Source of the DNA: Phellopilus nigrolimitatus
Taxonomy: Eukaryota > Basidiomycota > Agaricomycetes > Hymenochaetales > Hymenochaetaceae
DNA: 64,000 bases
Direction of reading: 5' to 3'
Assembly (NCBI GenBank): GCA_021029095.1
Contig: JAJOHG010000002.1
Location: 310,001 to 374,000 of the forward strand
This document shows positions 10,901-19,434 of this stretch, piece by piece (position 1 is the stretch's first letter; each line of letters starts with the position of its first letter). The position numbers were made by a program, and so were the translations under genes. The notes beneath the pieces were generated by a model. The model saw only the letters and a list, made by a program, of their open reading frames with translations. It had not been told where the DNA came from and did no database searches.

Positions 10901-12877
10901 ATGCGCTCCTACGTCGTTGCTGCCTTCGTGTTCGCCATGCTCAGCGGCAGCACCCCCGCCCTCGCTGTTCCCACTGGGCTGCTTAAGTCCCCCGCCGCGT
11001 TCCCCGGGGCCGGCGCTCCCTCCCTGGCGGCGTCCAGACGCTCCATCGACAACAGCTACAACCACGATGGCGGCGACAACAACGTGATCGAGGGCACGGG
11101 AGTCAATGCGCCAATTGTCAGTCCCTCGTATAACGACCGCCTCGGGAAACGTCGAGCCTACGATGTGTACAGGCACGAGGGCGGCGACAATTCCCTGATC
11201 AGGAATGCGCCAATCTCCGTCCCAATCATCGGTACCACAGGCGATGGCGGGGCTAAGAACATCTACCAGCGCACTGTCTACGAGCAAGATGGTGGCGACG
11301 ACAACTTGGTCAGGAATGCGCCAATCCTCATCCCAATCATTGGTACCACAGGCGACGGCGGGGCTAAGAACATCTACGGGCGCACTGTCTACGAGGAAGA
11401 TGGTGGAGACGATAACTTGGTCAGGAATGCGCCGATCGCTATCCCAATCGTTGGTACCACGGGCCATGGTGGTGCGGAGGACTACCACTACCGGCGCAAT
11501 GTCTACGAGCAAGATGGTGGCGACGACAACTTGGTCAGGAATGCGCCGATCGCTGTCCCGATCGTTGGTTCCACGGGCCATGGTGGTTTGGAGGACTACC
11601 ACTACCGGCGTGCGGCGCGCAGCGTCGACCGCAACTACGTTCACGACGGCGGCGACAACTCCGCGCTCGACGGTCCGGTAGTCGCAGTCCCAGTCGTTGG
11701 TAGTGACCGGAAGTACCGGTCTGGGCGCCCCCACCGCGGCGAACGCACCGACGTCTATCAAAACGGCGGCAAGAACTCGATAGTCAAGACTGGGTCGCTC
11801 GCCGTCCCGATCGTTAGTCACGAAACACGCGCAGTCCGCGGTTGGAAGCGCGACGAGACAGTCTACCACGACCACGAGGAGACAGTCCAGCGCAACGACG
11901 ACTACGACGGCGACAATGGCGACGGATTGCCTGTGTTTGTGGCTGGCGCCGCCGCCGGATTCGCTGGCCAAAACAACGATGACGCATCCGGAGACCGTTA
12001 CAAGCGCGACGAGACAGTCACCCGCCACGACGAGACAGTCCACCGCTACGACGACTACGACGACGACAATGGCGACGGATCGCTTTTCCCTGCGCCTTTC
12101 GCTGCGGCTGCCGCCGGATTCGCTGACAAGAACAGCGATTACGCATCCGGAAACCGCAACAAGCGCGACGACACAGTCTACCACCACGACGAGACAGTCT
12201 ACGACGAGGACAGCGACAACGGCGACGAGACAGTCGTCTACCGCTACAAGTCCAGCGGTTACGCATCCGGAAACCACGTCAAGCGCGACGAGACAGTCTA
12301 CCACCACGACGAGACAGTCTACGGCGACGACAACGGCGACGCGACAGTCGTCCACCACTACAACAGCAACGACAACAGCGGTCCGATCGCCAAGGCTGAC
12401 GTGCCAATCCAAGTCCCAATTCTCGGAGCCGCGACCACTGACAACGCCGGGTCCGCTTCCAAGGAACGCCGCAATGTCTTGAAGCGCAGCTACGGCTATG
12501 ACCGCGACATTGACACTTCCGACGAAACCAGCCCCGACCCCGGCAACGGACTAATTGCCGCTAAGGTGCCGATCCAAGTCCCGATCCTTGGAGCCGCAAC
12601 CACGGACGAGAGCAAGTCGAGCTCCAAGCGCAAGCGCGACTGCGTAAGCGACGCCGAGCGCACATATTATCGCAACGACTGCTACGGCACTTACGTCAAC
12701 CAAGATGAGAACTCCAAGACGGTCGTCCGCCAGTACGATGCTAGGCCCACCGAGACGGTCGTCCACGAATACGATGCTAGGCCCACTGAGACGGTCTATG
12801 CGGGTCCAAGGCCAACGAACTACCGCTATGTAGACGACCACGAACAGAAGGGCGTCGCCGGCACCATTCTGTCTTGA
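10901..12877 (+). CDS. secreted Kex2-type repeat protein, array gene B
   Basis: Single-exon 658-residue paralogue of gene A. The start MRSYVVAAFVFAMLSG is a signal peptide ending near ALA. The mature region begins with an Arg-Arg site and at least six tandem units of roughly 40-50 residues with a Tyr head, (D/E)GG(D/K)(D/N)N, V(R/K)NAPI and xVPI(I/V)G. These are separated by Lys-Arg, Arg-Arg or single Arg. The middle has DETVYHHDETVY-type His/Asp/Thr units, each preceded by Lys-Arg. The C-terminal part carries two VPIQVPILGAATT blocks, LKRSYGYDRDIDT, the separated cysteines RDC and NDC, a repeated YDARPTETV and the end GVAGTILS. It resembles a multi-peptide precursor cut by kexin. The SYGYD-DIDT and VPIQVPILG blocks are nearly identical to A, so A and B are the closest pair among the large members. 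Confidence 0.85.
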   Translation: MRSYVVAAFVFAMLSGSTPALAVPTGLLKSPAAFPGAGAPSLAASRRSIDNSYNHDGGDNNVIEGTGVNAPIVSPSYNDRLGKRRAYDVYRHEGGDNSLIRNAPISVPIIGTTGDGGAKNIYQRTVYEQDGGDDNLVRNAPILIPIIGTTGDGGAKNIYGRTVYEEDGGDDNLVRNAPIAIPIVGTTGHGGAEDYHYRRNVYEQDGGDDNLVRNAPIAVPIVGSTGHGGLEDYHYRRAARSVDRNYVHDGGDNSALDGPVVAVPVVGSDRKYRSGRPHRGERTDVYQNGGKNSIVKTGSLAVPIVSHETRAVRGWKRDETVYHDHEETVQRNDDYDGDNGDGLPVFVAGAAAGFAGQNNDDASGDRYKRDETVTRHDETVHRYDDYDDDNGDGSLFPAPFAAAAAGFADKNSDYASGNRNKRDDTVYHHDETVYDEDSDNGDETVVYRYKSSGYASGNHVKRDETVYHHDETVYGDDNGDATVVHHYNSNDNSGPIAKADVPIQVPILGAATTDNAGSASKERRNVLKRSYGYDRDIDTSDETSPDPGNGLIAAKVPIQVPILGAATTDESKSSSKRKRDCVSDAERTYYRNDCYGTYVNQDENSKTVVRQYDARPTETVVHEYDARPTETVYAGPRPTNYRYVDDHEQKGVAGTILS

Positions 12878-13032
12878 GGTCTGTAGTTTCGTGGCCTTTC
12901 TTGTCTGCGGGGTGTCTGTTTCTGTCTCGTCTGTTCACTGCTGTCTGTCTGGTTCCGTCTGGTGTCCGTTGTTGTCTTGTCTGTTCATTGCTCTGGCTGT
13001 TTTCTTTTTTTTAATTGGGGCTGCATGTGCTG

Positions 13033-13100
13033 TGTATACCCGTGCTATTCGCTATTGCTATATTGCTATCTTAATAAATGCTTTGATTGTGGGGTTTTAT
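13033..13100 (+). terminator. conserved 3' flank of array gene B
   Basis: TGTATACCCGTGCT, then AATAAATG and CTTTGATTGTGGGGTTTTAT, parallel to the flank of gene A. TGTCTG/TCTGTC repeats fill the preceding 130 bases. Confidence 0.5.
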
Positions 13101-13109
13101 TCGATTGCG

Positions 13110-13740
13110 CTCTAGTAAGCTGGTGCCTGACATAAAACGCGATTATTATTTTTTGAAAACTCAGTCGTACTTGAATTCCGAATCGGCACCGGAAACATGA
13201 TCGACAGCAACGTGTTTACAAAGATCGGCGCGGAGATGGTCGACGCCGTCAGCCACCGGTCCGCCGCAAGAACACCGTCATCTGGAAGGAAGCAACATAT
13301 CACGGCTCGTTCCTCTTCTCTGCAAACGCCCAGCCACTTTTGTTCATTCTCAGTGCGATCTCTGCAGCATATCGCGCTGCCATTCAAGTCCGAACTGCGA
13401 GAAGTGCACGTGACCGGCGTTTGCGACGATCGCCGTCTCCTTCCGGGGGAAGGTGCGTTTACTTTCATTCTTTCTCCATTTCCTATCCCTTCGACATACT
13501 GGGACGACCCTCCCCCGCGCCATCCTGACGATCGTCTCTAAAATAAATCATAGCTTGGCCACTCAGTGTCTTCATAAGGAAAGGTTCAGCTATTCGTACG
13601 TCAAGTCATTGGTTACATATATTACCTGCTGCATTGAAATCTGTCGCGTCCAATCTTGCGTCCAATCGCTCTAGATCGTCTAGTCCATAATTAAAGCAAC
13701 ATGCTTTTTTCTGGACGGATCCGAACTGTACTCTAGAGAA
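13110..13740. other. intergenic between B and C
   Basis: No gene supported. It contains diverged copies of spacer sequence also present before F, G and H, including a CCATCCTGACGATCGTCTCTAA-like block matched near 17789. It is consistent with duplication of entire units. Confidence 0.4.
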
Positions 13741-13747
13741 ATATCTG

Positions 13748-13867
13748 CGGAAGCACGCGCAGATCCAGGATGCGAAGCAGCATCATTGTCAGCCTCAGCC
13801 AGCCACCGCTGAGGGCTGGCAGAGGCGGGCACTGCGGCTGGCTGACAGCGCCCCGAGGCCCTTAAAG
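13748..13867 (+). promoter_or_regulatory. promoter of array gene C
   Basis: CGGAAGCA at 13748-13755 and GGCTGGC/GGCGGGC words near 13810-13845 are present. A CRE-like site is absent, and the TATA position is degraded to CTTAAAG (about 13861-13867). The leader keeps CACTCTTTCGACAACAC. Confidence 0.5.
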
Positions 13868-13998
13868 TCCCTCCTCCCCATTCACCCCCCCTCCGCCTCC
13901 TTGCAACCTCAGCAACCTTCTCCACGTACGTCTACCCACACTCTTTCGACAACACACACTCTTTCCGTATCTCATCGCTCGCACCGCACCGATCCACC

Positions 13999-14663
13999 AT
14001 GCGCTCCTACGTCGTCGCCGCCTTCGTCTTCGCCATCCTCAGCGGGGGCACGCAGGTCCTCGCTGCGCCGGCGCCTCCCTTCTTCGGGCTCGGGCCCGTC
14101 GTCCCCGCGCCGGCGCAGAGCGCGCCTGAAGGCCGCCACAGCGGCAACGGCAATATACACCGTTTTGGCCCCAGAGAGGCACCGGTCGACGCGCCGATCG
14201 CGTTCCCGTTCTTTAAGTCTGCGGGCTTGGCCCAGGCGGACGGCGAGCACGGAGCGCGCCGCGGTGGCCTGAGCGGCCGCGGCGTCGCCTTCGAGCACGG
14301 CATCGACACGAGCCGCACGACTAACAACCCGTTCGCGGCGATCCCGCTCTTCGCATCGCCGAGCACCCAGAAGGCGGGAAAGACTGCGGCCGGAGCTCCT
14401 GGACCCGTGTCTGCGCCCTCGTCCAAGCGCCGCCACCGCGACCATAGGCACGACGGCCGCGGCAGACGCGGCCTTACATTCGAGCACGGCGTCGACACGA
14501 GCCGCGAGACCAACAACCCGTTTGCGGCGATCCCGCTCTTTGCGAACAACCAGAACGCGGGCAAGCCTGCCGCGGCGGCTGCTGTGCCCGCGTCGAAGGC
14601 CACGTCTAATCGCCGCCGCAGCGTCTACAAGCGCAATGATGACGATGACAACGATGATGACGA

Positions 14664-14711
<48 letters not shown>

Positions 14712-15004
14712 TGATGACGACGACGACTACGACTACGACTACGACTACGATGACGGCGACGTTCTGAAGCGCGATGGCTGTACCAGTTCCGGCGACGCCA
14801 TGCGACTTTTACCGCGACGACGCCTGCGTGAGCTCTGGAGACCCTGAGAGGCCTGCCGTAGCGGACTATCGCGTGGAGCACGACAGGCCCACGTACCATT
14901 ACCAAGAGAACTACGAGGGGGACGGCGTTGAAAGCCACGACGACTACGACCATGAAGATCATGCGCGTGAGGGCGTCTTCGGCTCGCTTCTGGATGGCCT
15001 GTAG
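13999..15004 (+). CDS. secreted array gene C, split by a +1 frameshift
   Basis: It starts MRSYVVAAFVFAILSGG, nearly identical to gene A. The mature part has two copies of a unit R-G-(V/L)-(A/T)-FEHG(I/V)DTSR-x-TNNPFAAIPLFA followed by basic sites (KRR, RRR, KR), then a long Asp/Tyr tract and KRDGCTSSGDA. The frame then ends at 14847. The family C-terminal half lies one frame over: skipping the A at 14800 gives CDFYRDDACVSSGD and continues to 15004, ending REGVFGSLLDGL. Alignment with gene B (RDC..DA..YRNDC) places the shift in the cysteine region. It is either a one-base insertion (mutation or assembly error) or frameshifted translation. No credible GT-AG intron bridges it. Confidence 0.65.
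14636..14755 (+). repeat. GAC/GAT microsatellite (poly-Asp)
   Basis: A perfect (GAC)14 run at about 14668-14709, flanked by GAT/GAC and TAC/GAC repeats, encodes poly-Asp then Asp-Tyr in gene C. Slippage here could change tract length by whole codons. Confidence 0.85.
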
Positions 15005-15120
15005 TTTATGTGCTCCTTCTGTCTGCCTGGTGTCTGTCTGCTTCTGCCTTATGACTTGTCTGCCTGTTCAACTGCCGTGTCCCGATGGTTCTGTATGTTG
15101 GATTCAACTTGGATGCATTC

Positions 15121-15190
15121 TGTTTATACGCGTGCTGTCTGTATCTCTGTATATACGCTTTGACTGTGAAGTCCTGCCCGACACTCTAAC
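15121..15190 (+). terminator. conserved 3' flank of array gene C
   Basis: TGTTTATACGCGTGCT then ATATACGCTTTGACTGTGAAGTCCTGCC. The same block order occurs as after the other array genes, downstream of the 15004 stop. This supports 15004, not 14847, as the ancestral end of the coding region. Confidence 0.45.
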
Positions 15191-15490
15191 AAGCTGGTGT
15201 CTGACGGTGTGAGTGCGAGTCTAACGTATGGCCCGGGAGTCCTGTCTCTTCAACAACTTCGGAATGGCCGTTCCGCCCCATACTGGAGATCATGTCTAAA
15301 GCACAAAGTGGAATCACTCAGGGTCATCTCCAAATGTAAAAGTAAAAACGCGTACTGAAATTCTCTCTTTTTCTGGACAGAAACTCTGAATATAATCGTG
15401 CAAGGCGAAAGAAAGCTGGGAAGCTGCTTTACGTAACCTACGGAGATCGACGGAACGATCGTCAGCCGCTGATCCGCCCCGACGATGCAG

Positions 15491-15591
15491 TGACGTATGC
15501 GCAGTGACGTATGGCGGAAGCAAAAGTGTCATCGCCAGCCTCAACGTCCTGCCACCGCCGCCGGGGCTGACAGCGCCTGAGGCCTATAAAA
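15491..15591 (+). promoter_or_regulatory. promoter of array gene D
   Basis: Two TGACGTA copies (15491-15497 and 15505-15511), CGGAAGCA beginning at 15515, and TATAAAA at 15585-15591. The leader has repeated CACACC and CTCTCTTTCAACAACACTC. Confidence 0.65.
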
Positions 15592-15764
15592 GGCCGCCTT
15601 TTCAGACCTTCCGTCCTCCCCATCGCCCCGCGACTATCACAACTATCTGCCCCTGCCCTCCGCATCTTCACACCCACACCCACACCCACACCCACACACC
15701 TCACCTTACACTCTCTTTCAACAACACTCTCTCTACACCTCAGCCCTCCTGCCCATCCACCACC

Positions 15765-16193
15765 ATGCGCTCCTTCATCGCCGCCGCCACCCTCTTCATC
15801 GCCCTCCTCAGCGGTGGCACCGCCGTGCTCGCCGCCCCGCGCGCCCCCGTGTCCGCGCCCATCTCCGGCGGGCCGCCTGCCAACCCCCTCGTCCTGCTCG
15901 GCGGGCTGCCGAAGCAGCAGCAGCAGCGCGCCAGGGCCACTATCCCGCTCCCGCTCGCGCAAAAGCGTGACTACCCCGGCCCCGGCGACGACCGCGAGGA
16001 CTCCGTCGAGCAACGCTACCCCAGCCCCTTCGCCAGCGACAGCAGCAGCTACAGCGACTGCACCGGGGACGACTGTGTCCAGTACGACGGTGTATACCAT
16101 CACGCAGACACGAACAGGCCCGTGGCACACACGGACAGGCCCGTGGAACACCATGCCGGACCCAAGAGCGTCCTCGGTAACCTTGTTGATTGA
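15765..16193 (+). CDS. small secreted protein, array gene D
   Basis: 142-residue single-exon paralogue. The signal peptide MRSFIAAATLFIALLSGG ends near VLAA. It is followed by a Pro/Ala-rich start (APVSAPISGG), a Gln run and AQKRDYPG, which contains the Kex2-type Lys-Arg. A Ser/Asp region holds the close cysteine pair SDCTGDDC. Two NRPVAHTDRPVEHH-like units precede the C-terminal PKSVLGNLVD. It is much shorter than A and B because the tandem peptide units are absent. Both ends and the cysteine pair are retained, which helps define the minimal family architecture. Confidence 0.8.
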   Translation: MRSFIAAATLFIALLSGGTAVLAAPRAPVSAPISGGPPANPLVLLGGLPKQQQQRARATIPLPLAQKRDYPGPGDDREDSVEQRYPSPFASDSSSYSDCTGDDCVQYDGVYHHADTNRPVAHTDRPVEHHAGPKSVLGNLVD

Positions 16194-16242
16194 TCCACAG
16201 CACGTGCGACCTTTCTGTCTGTATGGCGTTTATTTCTGTCTC

Positions 16243-16270
16243 GTCTGTCTGTCTGTCTGTCTGTCTGTCT
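16243..16270 (+). repeat. (GTCT)7 in the 3' flank of gene D
   Basis: Seven perfect GTCT copies lie just after the stop of gene D. Shorter TGTCTG runs occur at the same place after A, B, E and F, so this is an expanded version of a shared 3' UTR feature. Confidence 0.85.
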
Positions 16271-16328
16271 ATTAAACTGTTGCGTGCTGGATGGTTCTCT
16301 ATGGTGGATTGCATGTACTCTGTATAGT

Positions 16329-16400
16329 ATATACCTGTGCAGGCTTGCTATCTCTATCTCACATAAACACTATGACTGGCGCTCTACTCTACTCGATGGT
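16329..16400 (+). terminator. conserved 3' flank of array gene D
   Basis: ATATACCTGTGC, then CTATCTCTATCTCACATAAACACTATGACTGG and an ACTCTACTCGATGG block. It is a diverged but ordered match to the flanks of A and B. Confidence 0.4.
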
Positions 16401-16607
16401 TCTTCTGTAAGCTCGTGTCTGACGATGTGCGGTAGGAAGTTGGAACTCAGCGGCGGTGACGTATTCAAGATCGACGCAGTGATCGGCCACTTTTCTTTAC
16501 CGAGAAGTACACGTAAGTGCGCATTTTAACTGAAAGCCGAGACTCTGGACAAAACCTCGGAATTTGTTTGCTCAGGTCGCAGACGCTGTTGCCAGCCCCA
16601 GCCACCG

Positions 16608-16674
16608 CTGAGGCTGGCAGGGAGGCTGGCAGGGAGGATGGCAGGGAGGCTGGCAGCACTCGAGGAGTATAAAA
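16608..16674 (+). promoter_or_regulatory. promoter of array gene E
   Basis: Four tandem (G)GCTGGCAGGGAGG words lead to TATAAAA at 16668-16674. No CRE-like site or CGGAAGCA is seen upstream. The leader keeps CACTCTTTCGAACAACACTC. Confidence 0.6.
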
Positions 16675-16842
16675 TGCGACTCCTCCAGCTCCTTCCTCCC
16701 CATCGCTCCTCCGCGACTACCTCTCCCATCTGCCCTTTCCCTCCACATCCCTACACCCACACGCGCACTCGCCACCCTAAACACTCTTTCGAACAACACT
16801 CGCTCTACGTCCTCGCGCTTCTACCTACCCACCCAAGTCACC

Positions 16843-17322
16843 ATGCGCTCCTTCGCCCTCGCCGCGCTCCTCCTCGCCGTCCTCAGCGGCGCCGTCCCCG
16901 CGCTCGCCACGCCCGCGGGCCCCGTCTCCGCTCCCGGACCCGTTTCCGCGCCGGCCCTCCCCGTCTTCGGGAGCAACCCGCTCAAGGCGCGCACCTGGTG
17001 GCGCCGGCCCTGGTTCCGCGGCGGCGACGACCACTGGGGCCACAAGGGCGACAACAACGTCGGCAACGACATTAGCGGGAGCGGCAACAGCGTCACCGGG
17101 AACAACAACCACAGGCGCAGCGACGGCTACGTCGAGTGCGGCGAGCACTGCTACAGAGGCGACGCAGACTACGACGTCGACAATGATGGGCACGGCACCG
17201 ACTACGAGACACACGACGCGTACTATGAAGACGACGCCCCCGCGGCCTACGACAACGACAACGATAACGACGACGACGACGACTCGCACAGAGCCAGCAT
17301 CATCGATACCATTTTCAAGTGA
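16843..17322 (+). CDS. small secreted GDN/acidic protein, array gene E
   Basis: 159-residue single-exon member. The signal peptide MRSFALAALLLAVLSGAVPA is followed by PVSAPGPVSAPALPVFG. A Trp/Arg/Gly patch (RTWWRRPWFRGG) leads into HKGDNNVGNDISGSGNSVTG, a GDN/GNN pattern ending in NNNHRR. Then come the close cysteine pair ECGEHCYRGD, an acidic Tyr/Asp tail and the C-terminal SIIDTIFK. It is strikingly similar to gene F through the first 100 or so residues and in its flanks, so the two are a recent duplicate pair diverging in the acidic tail. Confidence 0.8.
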   Translation: MRSFALAALLLAVLSGAVPALATPAGPVSAPGPVSAPALPVFGSNPLKARTWWRRPWFRGGDDHWGHKGDNNVGNDISGSGNSVTGNNNHRRSDGYVECGEHCYRGDADYDVDNDGHGTDYETHDAYYEDDAPAAYDNDNDNDDDDDSHRASIIDTIFK

Positions 17323-17471
17323 TCCGTCGTTTCTGCGGCTTGGAGTCTGTCTGTTTGGAGTCTGCCTGTCTGCCTGTGTCTGTCTGTCTTCTTCTGTTGA
17401 ATGTTCTGCTGCGTTCTTGCCTGTGATAGTTCTTTTTAGTTTCTTTGTTGTGGACTGCATGTCCTGCCAAC

Positions 17472-17530
17472 TGTATACCCGTGCTCTGGCTGTCTCGTAT
17501 ATATGCTTTTTCTGAGGAGTTCTGCTCGGT
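17472..17530 (+). terminator. conserved 3' flank of array gene E
   Basis: TGTATACCCGTGCT, GTCTCGTATATATGCTTTT and TGAGGAGTTCTGCTCG, almost the same as after gene F. Confidence 0.5.
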
Positions 17531-17970
17531 CGCCCGCGCGTAAACTGGTGTCTGTTCATTAATGGGCAGTGTACGCAGAGCTTAGCCTTACGATCGGCGG
17601 TGACGCATTCAGGAATTAAGAATCAGATCGCCGGGGCGATCATCACTCTGCACCGGACTTCTCCATCGCATTTACTTCTCAGCGTGCACCTATCCCAGCA
17701 GTGTTCCGCGCTGCCATTGTTTCAACTGCAAGCTTCCGTCTTCCCGGACTAGGTGCACACTTGTCGGACCTCGGGATGACTCGTCCCGCACCATCCTGAT
17801 GCCCATCTCTAAATCTCGGTTCGGTACCACTCAAGGTCTTTTCCGAAGACTCGGATTTTTGTTTTCCAGATCCCTACAGACAGTCGCTTTACATTCGTGG
17901 ATGAAGCAACGGCGACTTGAAACTAGATTCACGCGGGTCGCAGACGCGAAGCGGGGCCATTGCCAGCCCC
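17531..17970. other. intergenic between E and F
   Basis: No gene. GCGCTGCCATTGTTTCAA (about 17709-17726) and the following block resemble spacers at 10202 and 13374. Confidence 0.4.
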
Positions 17971-17974
17971 AGCT

Positions 17975-18032
17975 ACTGCTGAGGCGGGCAGGGAGGCGGG
18001 CAGGGAGGCAGGCAGCCCTCAGGAGTATAAAA
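17975..18032 (+). promoter_or_regulatory. promoter of array gene F
   Basis: GAGGCGGGCAGGGAGGCGGG repeats and TATAAAA at 18026-18032. The leader is nearly the same as that of gene E. Confidence 0.6.
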
Positions 18033-18200
18033 TCCGCCTCCTCCAGCCCTTTTCTCCCCAACGCTCCTCCGCGACTTCCGCGACCATCTGCTCCTTCCCT
18101 GCACATTCCTACACCCACACGCACACCCGCCAATCTAAACACTCTTTCAAACAACACTCGCTCTACGTCCTCGCGCTTCTACCTACCCTCCTAAATCACC

Positions 18201-18713
18201 ATGCGCTCCTTCGCCCTCGCCGCGCTCCTCCTCGCCGTCCTCAGCGGCGCCGTCCCCGCGCTCGCCGCACCCGCGGGCCCCGTCTCCGCGCCCGGCCCCG
18301 TTTCCGCGCCGGCCCTCCCCGTCTTCGGGAGCAGCCCGCTCAAGGCGCGCACCTGGTGGTGGGGTCACCGCGGCGGCGACGACCGCTGGGGCCACAAGGG
18401 CGACAACAACGTCGGCAACGGCATCAGCGGAAACAACAACAGAGTCACCGGGAACAACAACCACAGGCGCGCCGATGGCGCCGTCGAATGCGACGGGGAC
18501 TGCTACAGAGGCGACGCCGACTATGACAGCGACACCGTTGACTATGATAGAGACGGCGCCGACTATCATAGCGACACTGTCGACTATGATAAGGACGACG
18601 TCGACTACGACGGGGACGACACGTACAATGGAGACGGCGAGTATGTCGCCCCCGCGGCCTCCGACGACCGTGTGCACCGTGAACCGGGCCTCTTCGATAC
18701 CATTTTCAACTGA
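18201..18713 (+). CDS. small secreted GDN/acidic protein, array gene F
   Basis: 170-residue single-exon paralogue of E. The N-terminal half is nearly the same (MRSFALAALLLAVLSGAVPA, ALPVFGSSPLKARTWW, HKGDNNVGNGISGNNNRVTG). The cysteine pair is ECDGDCYRGD. The acidic tail differs from E by repeated YDSDTVDYDRDG-type units, and the C-terminus is GLFDTIFN. The GDN/GNN stretch could form a short repetitive beta structure, which is inference. Position, strand and promoter tie it to the array. Confidence 0.8.
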   Translation: MRSFALAALLLAVLSGAVPALAAPAGPVSAPGPVSAPALPVFGSSPLKARTWWWGHRGGDDRWGHKGDNNVGNGISGNNNRVTGNNNHRRADGAVECDGDCYRGDADYDSDTVDYDRDGADYHSDTVDYDKDDVDYDGDDTYNGDGEYVAPAASDDRVHREPGLFDTIFN

Positions 18714-18862
18714 TCCGTCGTTTCTGCGGCTTGGAATTTGTCTGTTTGGAGTCTACCTGTCTGCCTGTGTCTGTCTGTCTTGTTCTGTTGGATGCTCCGC
18801 TGGGTTCCGGCCTGTGACAGTTCTTTGTAGTTTCTTTGCCGTGGACTGCATGACCTGCCAAC

Positions 18863-18925
18863 TGTATACCCGTGCTCTGGCTGTCTGTATAAACGCTCTT
18901 GCTGAGGAGGTCTGCTCGATCGCCT
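18863..18925 (+). terminator. conserved 3' flank of array gene F
   Basis: TGTATACCCGTGCT, CTGTCTGTATAAACGCTCTT and GCTGAGGAGGTCTGCTCGAT. Confidence 0.5.
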
Positions 18926-19192
18926 GCGCGTAAGCTGGAGTCTGTACGCGGAGTTCAGTCTTTACATATAGTAGTTCTCATGCGATCACTCGCGCACAAC
19001 TGCGTGGAAACACCGTCTTTCAGGAGGGGTTGCGCAGTCCACTTTCAATCCCTTCGTCTCCTCGGGTTGACTCGCCCTGCAACAACCTGGCGACTATCGC
19101 TGCATCATCGCTCGAGTCATTATTAAAGGCTCAGAAAGTCTCTCTATTGCAAAACACTGAGCAACACAGGCCCGAGGCTCCCAGCCACAATC

Positions 19193-19301
19193 CGGAAGCA
19201 GATTCGTGCACGTCGATGGTGCAGGCGCGGAGCGCTTTTATTTACAGCCTTGGCCACCGTCGCGGCTGACAGGGAGGCGGACAGTGCTCGAGAGCTATAA
19301 G
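19193..19301 (+). promoter_or_regulatory. promoter of array gene G
   Basis: CGGAAGCA at 19193-19200, GGCTGACAGGGAGGCGGACA near 19264-19283, and a TATAAG box at 19296-19301. It is nearly the same as the gene H promoter. Confidence 0.55.
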
Positions 19302-19434
19302 ATGCCGCCTCCTCCAGCTCCCTTTTCTCTTCGCCATCGCTCCTTTACGACCGCCCCTCCGCCCATCCTCCTTACGCGCGCGCGCGCACCGGCCAATCTA
19401 CACTCTTTCGAACGACGCTCTTTGCACACCCACC

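Noticed and set aside
10892..12412. 506-residue minus-strand frame opposite gene B
   Set aside because: Mirror of the acidic/Tyr-rich plus-strand gene. The plus frame has the signal peptide, promoter and 3' flank.
1371..12877. Assignment of genes A and B as dikaritin/ustiloxin RiPP precursors
   Set aside because: Kex2-type repeats fit, but no DUF3328/UstY-type, tyrosinase or tailoring gene was recognised in the window, so the specific claim is not supported.
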